A stretch of 9,899 nt of DNA. It comes from Mycoplasmatota bacterium. Its GTDB lineage: Bacteria > Bacillota_I > Bacilli_A > Izemoplasmatales > Izemoplasmataceae. Location of the stretch: NCBI GenBank assembly GCA_030641535.1, contig DAOWHG010000016.1, positions 1-9,899 on the forward strand. The letters are read 5' to 3'. This document shows, piece by piece, positions 6,825 to 9,899 of the stretch (positions within the stretch are counted from its first letter, which is position 1; every line of letters starts with the position of its first letter). Below the pieces are notes generated by a model. It was not told the DNA's origin. It ran no database searches and was given only the letters and a program-made list of their open reading frames with translations. The position numbers and the translations under genes are program-made.

Positions 6825-6833
6825 TTACTTTTT
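6799..6833. terminator. Two-way intrinsic terminator between convergent operons
   Basis: Perfect 15-bp stem: 6799-6813 pairs with 6819-6833 around a loop TAGAG. The A-run on the left arm and T-run on the right give a U-tail in both directions. The TAA of the DUF951 gene (6822-6824) and the TAA of the sensor kinase (6827-6825, minus strand) both lie in the right arm, so the two operons abut with no spare bases. Confidence 0.8.
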
Positions 6834-8582
6834 AATTTGGAATGAGAATGAAACTCCATTTTCAATATTTTTTGCTATACATTTTGAATTATATTGAGAA
6901 AGTGTTTGCTGAACAATATATAATCCTAATCCAGTACTTCCTTCTGCTCTACTACGTGATTTATCAATTCTATAAAATGCATCAAAGAGTTTATCTAATT
7001 TGTCATCTTCAATGGTTGTACCATAATTAATTATTTCGAATTTAATATATAAATCTATATTAGTAACTTTAATATCGATCTTGTTTCCTTTTGGAGTATA
7101 TTTTAGAGCATTAGTAAATAAATTATTGATTATTAATTCCATTTTTAATTGATCAGCTACAATTATTGCGTCTTCAAGATCAAGATTTACTTCGATACTT
7201 GCATTCTTGCAAAGCATTCTCAGTGATTCTTCTGTATTTGAAACTATAGATGCAATATTTATCTCTTGCCAATTATTTGAGTAATCAGGGTTATCCAAAT
7301 TATATACGGTTATCATGTTGTTAATTAATTTGTTTGTGCGTTGAACCTCTTTTTGAATTACCGCTAAAGAGTTTGCTCGTTCTTCTTCAGTTTCAAATAT
7401 ATTTTTTTCTATGGCTTCTGCAGAGGCTTGAATTACTGCTAAAGGTGTTTTTAGCTCATGGCTCATGCCACTAACGAAATCTCGCCTTGTATTTTCGTTT
7501 TTATTCTCTCTGTCTAAACTATCTGACAGTTGCTTATTTTGCTCATTAAGTCTTTCTAAAGTTGTTTTTAAGTTTAGACTAAGTGTATTGATATTTGTTG
7601 CTAATTCAGAAAATTCATCTTGAGTATTTATTTCAATTAATGGACTATCGAAATTCAAATTTGAAATTTCTTTAGTTGCCTTATTGATAAAAACTAGAGG
7701 CTTAGAAAATTGTTTTGAATATATAAATGAGAATATAACTAATAGAGCAAAAACAATTGAGAAAATATAAATATTTACTAATTGTACTGCATCGACAATA
7801 TCATCGATGTGCCCCATTGGATACACACTAATTAAAACATAAGATTCGTTACCAATTGTAGTGTTTGCTACGAAAACTAAATTAGTTAGGTCTGATTCGT
7901 CATTTGAGGTGTAATAATAGAATCCACCATCAAAAATAGTGAGAGAATCATAATTTTCAGTAAATATATTTAGTATCTCATTTGAGATAATTGGATTAAT
8001 AGGATTCTCTTGAATTACATCGCTATTTGATATATTTGAGATCACTCCAGAAATTGGTATTCTAGTACTTGTATCAAGTCCTGATATTAAATCGGCATAT
8101 ATTGGATCGATAGTATTCATTTTGGCGCGGATAATCATACTCCCGTTAACTCTTAAAGGAGAAGGAACATAGTTTCCGCTTTCTTCATGAAAATACAGAG
8201 AAGCGATTATTTCATCGCCTTCGTGGTATTCCTCATTTATTAAATTTGGAACAAATATTGTATATATTACTAATTGATACTCTACATCTATTTTGATTAA
8301 ACTAAGTTGTGATACATTTTGAAATTGTTCATTTGTAATAAATAAAGAGGTTGTTTGAGTTTCTTGGGAAAAATCTACAATTTTATCTGGTATATTAGAA
8401 ACTTCAATTGTATCGATAAAGTATGATATTTCATCTTTGGTACTATTTATTGTTCTTGAAGTATAGAATGTTCTAAATATTATCCCTTGAAATAAGAAGA
8501 GAAGAATAAATGCTATGAGATAGAGAACCATTAAGCTGAAGAATAATTTTTTTATGAAGCTATTTTTAATATTAAGTTTCAT
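6825..8582 (-). CDS. Membrane sensor histidine kinase with a large extracytoplasmic domain
   Basis: Partner of the response regulator just upstream. The start is taken as ATG 8582, giving 585 residues and an 11-nt overlap with the regulator. An in-frame ATG at 8639 would add 19 residues with no hydrophobic or family features and overlap the regulator by 68 nt. Seen: TM1 at about 11-32; an extracytoplasmic region (33-266) that I cannot assign to a known sensor domain; TM2 at about 267-288; HAMP (289-343, with DEFSELATNIN); a coiled-coil linker; an H-box MSHELKTPLAVI with phospho-acceptor His375; an N-box IINNLFTNALKY (Asn487, Asn491); and G2 STGLGLYIV (549-557). The G1 box reads NYGTTI rather than DxGxG, a variant I have seen in VanS/PhoR-like kinases. 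FYRIDKSRSR (537-546) is typical of OmpR-partner kinases. The stimulus is unknown. Confidence 0.93.
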   Translation of the reverse strand: MKLNIKNSFIKKLFFSLMVLYLIAFILLFLFQGIIFRTFYTSRTINSTKDEISYFIDTIEVSNIPDKIVDFSQETQTTSLFITNEQFQNVSQLSLIKIDVEYQLVIYTIFVPNLINEEYHEGDEIIASLYFHEESGNYVPSPLRVNGSMIIRAKMNTIDPIYADLISGLDTSTRIPISGVISNISNSDVIQENPINPIISNEILNIFTENYDSLTIFDGGFYYYTSNDESDLTNLVFVANTTIGNESYVLISVYPMGHIDDIVDAVQLVNIYIFSIVFALLVIFSFIYSKQFSKPLVFINKATKEISNLNFDSPLIEINTQDEFSELATNINTLSLNLKTTLERLNEQNKQLSDSLDRENKNENTRRDFVSGMSHELKTPLAVIQASAEAIEKNIFETEEERANSLAVIQKEVQRTNKLINNMITVYNLDNPDYSNNWQEINIASIVSNTEESLRMLCKNASIEVNLDLEDAIIVADQLKMELIINNLFTNALKYTPKGNKIDIKVTNIDLYIKFEIINYGTTIEDDKLDKLFDAFYRIDKSRSRAEGSTGLGLYIVQQTLSQYNSKCIAKNIENGVSFSFQIKK

Positions 8583-9255
8583 TGTCAAATTTATACCCGA
8601 CTCCAAAAACAGTCTGAATATACTTTCCGGAATCTCCAAGTTTCCTTCTAAGTACCTTAATATTCGTGTCTACAACTCTTTCTTCTACATAAACATCTAA
8701 ACCCCATACTTCATCTAACATTGTGACTCTGTCCAATACAATGCCCTTATTCTTGATTAAAAAAATCAACAAGTCGAACTCTGTCTTGGAAAGATGAATA
8801 ATTTCATTAGATACTTTGACGACTCTAGAGTCAATATTGATATTTAGAATTCCCAAATCAATTATATTTTTACTTAATAAGGATGTTGATGCATGGTATC
8901 TCTTTAAAACTGAATTAGTTTTTGCGATTAGAACAGCGGGAGAAAAAGGTTTAGTAACATAATCATCTATATCAAGATTGAATCCGAAAAGTTGATCTCT
9001 CTCACTATCCAAAGCTGTCATCATAATAATTGGGACATCACTATTTTGTCTAATGCTCTTCACCACATCCCAACCATTGATATTTGGCATCATAACATCA
9101 CAGCAAATTATATCTACATTGTTAAGACGGAACTTCTCTAACCCTTGAAGTCCATCAGACGCAGTTATAACTTTAAAGTTGTTTTTTCTAAAATATGCTG
9201 CGACTATATTTTGAAGACTTAGTTCATCCTCAATGATTAATACTGTATATGACAT
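8572..9255 (-). CDS. OmpR/PhoB-family response regulator
   Basis: The 227-residue length is standard. The receiver domain (1-120) has the acidic pair Glu9-Asp10, phospho-acceptor Asp53 in CCDVMMP, Thr80 in MMTALD and Lys102 in TKPF. The C-terminal winged helix (about 131-223) has LSKTEFDLLIFLIKNKG, ERVVDTNIKVLRRKLGD with the recognition helix, and the wing hairpin TVFGVGYKF. Phosphorylation by the overlapping kinase should allow dimer binding to direct repeats; a candidate lies 55-70 bp upstream of its start. ATG 9255 follows an AGAGGTGG ribosome binding site (9267-9260, minus strand). The target genes are not evident. It is close to VanR/PhoP-type regulators in general form, but no orthologue can be named from sequence alone. 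Confidence 0.95.
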   Translation of the reverse strand: MSYTVLIIEDELSLQNIVAAYFRKNNFKVITASDGLQGLEKFRLNNVDIICCDVMMPNINGWDVVKSIRQNSDVPIIMMTALDSERDQLFGFNLDIDDYVTKPFSPAVLIAKTNSVLKRYHASTSLLSKNIIDLGILNINIDSRVVKVSNEIIHLSKTEFDLLIFLIKNKGIVLDRVTMLDEVWGLDVYVEERVVDTNIKVLRRKLGDSGKYIQTVFGVGYKFDNET

Positions 9256-9270
9256 GATACCACCTCTTTA

Positions 9271-9309
9271 ACTATAATATATCATAATAGTTTATTTAAA
9301 TCTCAAATT
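9271..9309 (-). promoter_or_regulatory. Likely promoter region of the two-component operon
   Basis: An AT-rich stretch upstream of the regulator offers TATGAT (9286-9281, minus strand) as the best -10, five of six consensus bases, giving a leader near 20 nt. The 17-bp-spaced -35 (AATTTG, 9309-9304) is poor. A good -10 with a poor -35 next to a direct repeat suggests an activator-dependent promoter. Weak support by eye. Confidence 0.35.
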
Positions 9310-9326
9310 TTCACAAAACCTTCACA
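9310..9326 (+). promoter_or_regulatory. TTCACA-N5-TTCACA direct repeat, candidate OmpR-family operator
   Basis: TTCACA at 9310-9315 and again at 9321-9326 gives an 11-bp period, one helical turn, as used by dimers of OmpR/PhoB/PhoP-type regulators. It matches the B. subtilis PhoP box form TT(A/T/C)ACA repeated every 11 bp. It lies between divergent genes, just upstream of weak -35 regions on both sides. Likely autoregulation by the neighbouring regulator, possibly with control of the MazG-like gene. Only two repeats are seen. Confidence 0.45.
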
Positions 9327-9356
9327 TCAGAAGTCTTTTAGGATATTAAAATTAAG

Positions 9357-9395
9357 TATAATTGGTGAAAAAACTACTTGTATTTGTGATACAAT
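9357..9395 (+). promoter_or_regulatory. Two candidate -10 elements for the MazG-like gene
   Basis: A perfect TATAAT at 9357-9362 has no good -35, but the TTCACA repeat ends about 8 bp before the -35 position. A second, extended -10 TGATACAAT (9387-9395) lies about 20 nt before the start codon and resembles the parA and rsmG promoters. Either or both may be used. Confidence 0.45.
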
Positions 9396-9414
9396 AGAAA
9401 AAAGAGGTGTGTTT

Positions 9415-9699
9415 ATGAAAGATATAATTGATGAAATAATCGATTTTAGAGATAAAAGAGGCTGGAAAACAGGCGATAAACCTGAAAATTTAGCAAAATC
9501 TATAATAATTGAAGCTGCAGAGTTATTAGAAAATTATCAATGGGGGCAAGAATTTGCCGATTTAGAAAATGTTAAAGAAGAAATTGCAGACGTCTTAATT
9601 TACTCAATTGCATTTGCATATGATCAAGGGTTTGATATAGAGGAAATTATTAGAGAAAAACTTAAAAAGAATTCAATAAAATATCCTGTAAAAAAATAA
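9415..9699 (+). CDS. MazG-like nucleotide pyrophosphohydrolase
   Basis: A 94-residue all-alpha NTP pyrophosphohydrolase domain of the MazG/RS21-C6 (dCTPase-like) type, which removes pyrophosphate from non-canonical or excess (d)NTPs as a house-cleaning enzyme. Seen: FRDKRGW (11-17), the magnesium-binding motif IEAAELLENYQW with Glu33 and Glu36, the second acidic pair EEIADVLIY with Glu56 and Asp59, and the family tail KNSIKYPVKK. Start ATG 9415 is five bases after AGAGGTG (9403-9409); the in-frame GTG at 9409 overlaps that site. The length is complete for stand-alone single-domain members. It is divergent from the two-component operon and precedes the tRNA genes. Substrate cannot be told from sequence; dCTP is one possibility for the family. 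Confidence 0.9.
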   Translation: MKDIIDEIIDFRDKRGWKTGDKPENLAKSIIIEAAELLENYQWGQEFADLENVKEEIADVLIYSIAFAYDQGFDIEEIIREKLKKNSIKYPVKK

Positions 9700-9700
9700 C

Positions 9701-9729
9701 TTGATTTTTATATTCAATTAGTATAAAAT
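9701..9729 (+). promoter_or_regulatory. Promoter of the tRNA operon
   Basis: TTGATT (9701-9706) and TAAAAT (9724-9729) are 17 bp apart. An overlapping TATAAT at 9729-9734 is an alternative -10. Either places the transcript start shortly before tRNA-Tyr. No hairpin terminator is visible between the MazG-like gene and this promoter, so read-through into the tRNAs is possible. Confidence 0.5.
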
Positions 9730-9744
9730 ATAATTTGCGTGTTT

Positions 9745-9828
9745 GGAGGGGTAGCGAAGAGGCTAAACGCGACAGACTGTAACTCTGTTCCTTAGGGTTC
9801 GGCGGTTCGAATCCGTCCCCCTCCACCA
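9745..9828 (+). tRNA. tRNA-Tyr, anticodon GTA
   Basis: The acceptor GGAGGGG (9745-9751) pairs with CCCCTCC (9818-9824), followed by A and an encoded CCA (9826-9828). The anticodon stem ACAGA/TCTGT encloses the loop CTGTAAC with GTA at 9779-9781. The variable region is long, as expected for a class II tyrosine tRNA in bacteria, and the T arm contains GGTTCGAATCC. Five bases separate it from the next tRNA, so they are co-transcribed. Confidence 0.96.
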
Positions 9829-9833
9829 TATTT

Positions 9834-9899
9834 TGGGCTATGGCCAAGTGGTTAAGGCACCGGACTTTGACTCCGGGATCGATAGTTCGACTCTATCTA
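9834..9899 (+). tRNA. tRNA-Gln, anticodon TTG (3' end cut by window)
   Basis: The 5' acceptor strand is TGGGCTA (9834-9840). The anticodon stem CCGGA/TCCGG encloses CTTTGAC with TTG at 9867-9869. The T arm GATAG-TTCGACT-CTATC (9881-9897) is complete, and only the first two bases (TA) of the 3' acceptor strand are inside the window. The rest (expected to complete TAGCCCA) lies beyond the end. Closely resembles bacterial tRNA-Gln(UUG). Confidence 0.94.

Noticed and set aside
7291..7299. TTATCCAAA, one mismatch from a DnaA box.
   Set aside because: It is isolated inside the kinase coding region in AT-rich DNA, where one-mismatch hits are expected by chance.
9688..9712. Possible terminator AAAAAT-AACTTG-ATTTTT after the MazG-like gene.
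   Set aside because: The stem is only A-T pairs, short, and better explained as low-complexity sequence around the tRNA promoter.
9662..9847. 61-codon minus-strand frame over the end of the MazG-like gene and tRNA-Tyr.
   Set aside because: It runs through a clear tRNA gene; its GFEPPNPKEQSYSLSRLA peptide is the familiar spurious translation of tRNA sequence.
1..9899. Mobile elements, CRISPR arrays, toxin-antitoxin or defence genes.
   Set aside because: No transposase, integrase, terminal repeats, spaced repeats or known defence domains were seen. The MazG-like protein is a house-cleaning enzyme family, not the MazE/MazF toxin-antitoxin pair.

Overview
The window is a stretch of ordinary chromosome from a very AT-rich, low-GC Gram-positive-type bacterium. 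TGA is used as a stop (parA ends in TGA) and Trp is encoded by TGG. Strong AGGTGG/GAGG-type ribosome binding sites precede most genes. The content (mnmG-rsmG, parA-parB, an MscS channel, a DUF951 protein, a two-component system) fits Firmicutes and their wall-less relatives that keep the standard code (Acholeplasmatales, Izemoplasmatales or Haloplasmatales-like). This placement is inferred from gene order and composition, not from a database match. The mnmG-rsmG-parAB block normally lies close to the replication origin, and two perfect DnaA boxes just upstream of parA fit that.

Layout. (1) 1-927: the 3' half of mnmG (tRNA wobble-uridine modification), ending in a hairpin terminator that contains its stop codon. 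(2) 1008-4081: an apparent operon of rsmG (16S rRNA G527 methyltransferase) and two tandem six-helix membrane proteins that look like diverged paralogues. Their C-terminal cytoplasmic regions faintly resemble HD-GYP domains without the catalytic residues. (3) 4082-4203: an intergenic region with an inverted pair of perfect DnaA boxes, which also form a terminator-like hairpin, followed by an extended -10 promoter. (4) 4204-6824: a tightly packed operon of parA, parB, an MscS-family mechanosensitive channel and a 62-residue DUF951 protein, with overlaps of 8 and 14 nt. (5) A 15-bp hairpin at 6799-6833 serves as a two-way terminator and contains the stop codons of both convergent transcription units. 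(6) 6825-9255, minus strand: an OmpR-family response regulator followed by its overlapping sensor kinase. (7) 9256-9414: a divergent promoter region with a TTCACA-N5-TTCACA direct repeat of the kind OmpR/PhoP-type regulators bind. (8) 9415-9699: a small MazG-like nucleotide pyrophosphohydrolase. (9) 9745-9899: tRNA-Tyr(GTA) and tRNA-Gln(TTG), the latter cut by the window end.

The genes group by housekeeping role: translation (mnmG, rsmG, tRNAs), chromosome segregation and replication control (parA, parB, DnaA boxes) and envelope or stress sensing (mscS, two-component system). Nothing points to a mobile element, CRISPR array, phage or defence island. The least explained content is the pair of membrane proteins between rsmG and parA, a position where Bacillus carries noc. 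The next most interesting items are the DnaA-box pair and the direct repeat in the divergent promoter. No good parS site was found by eye.
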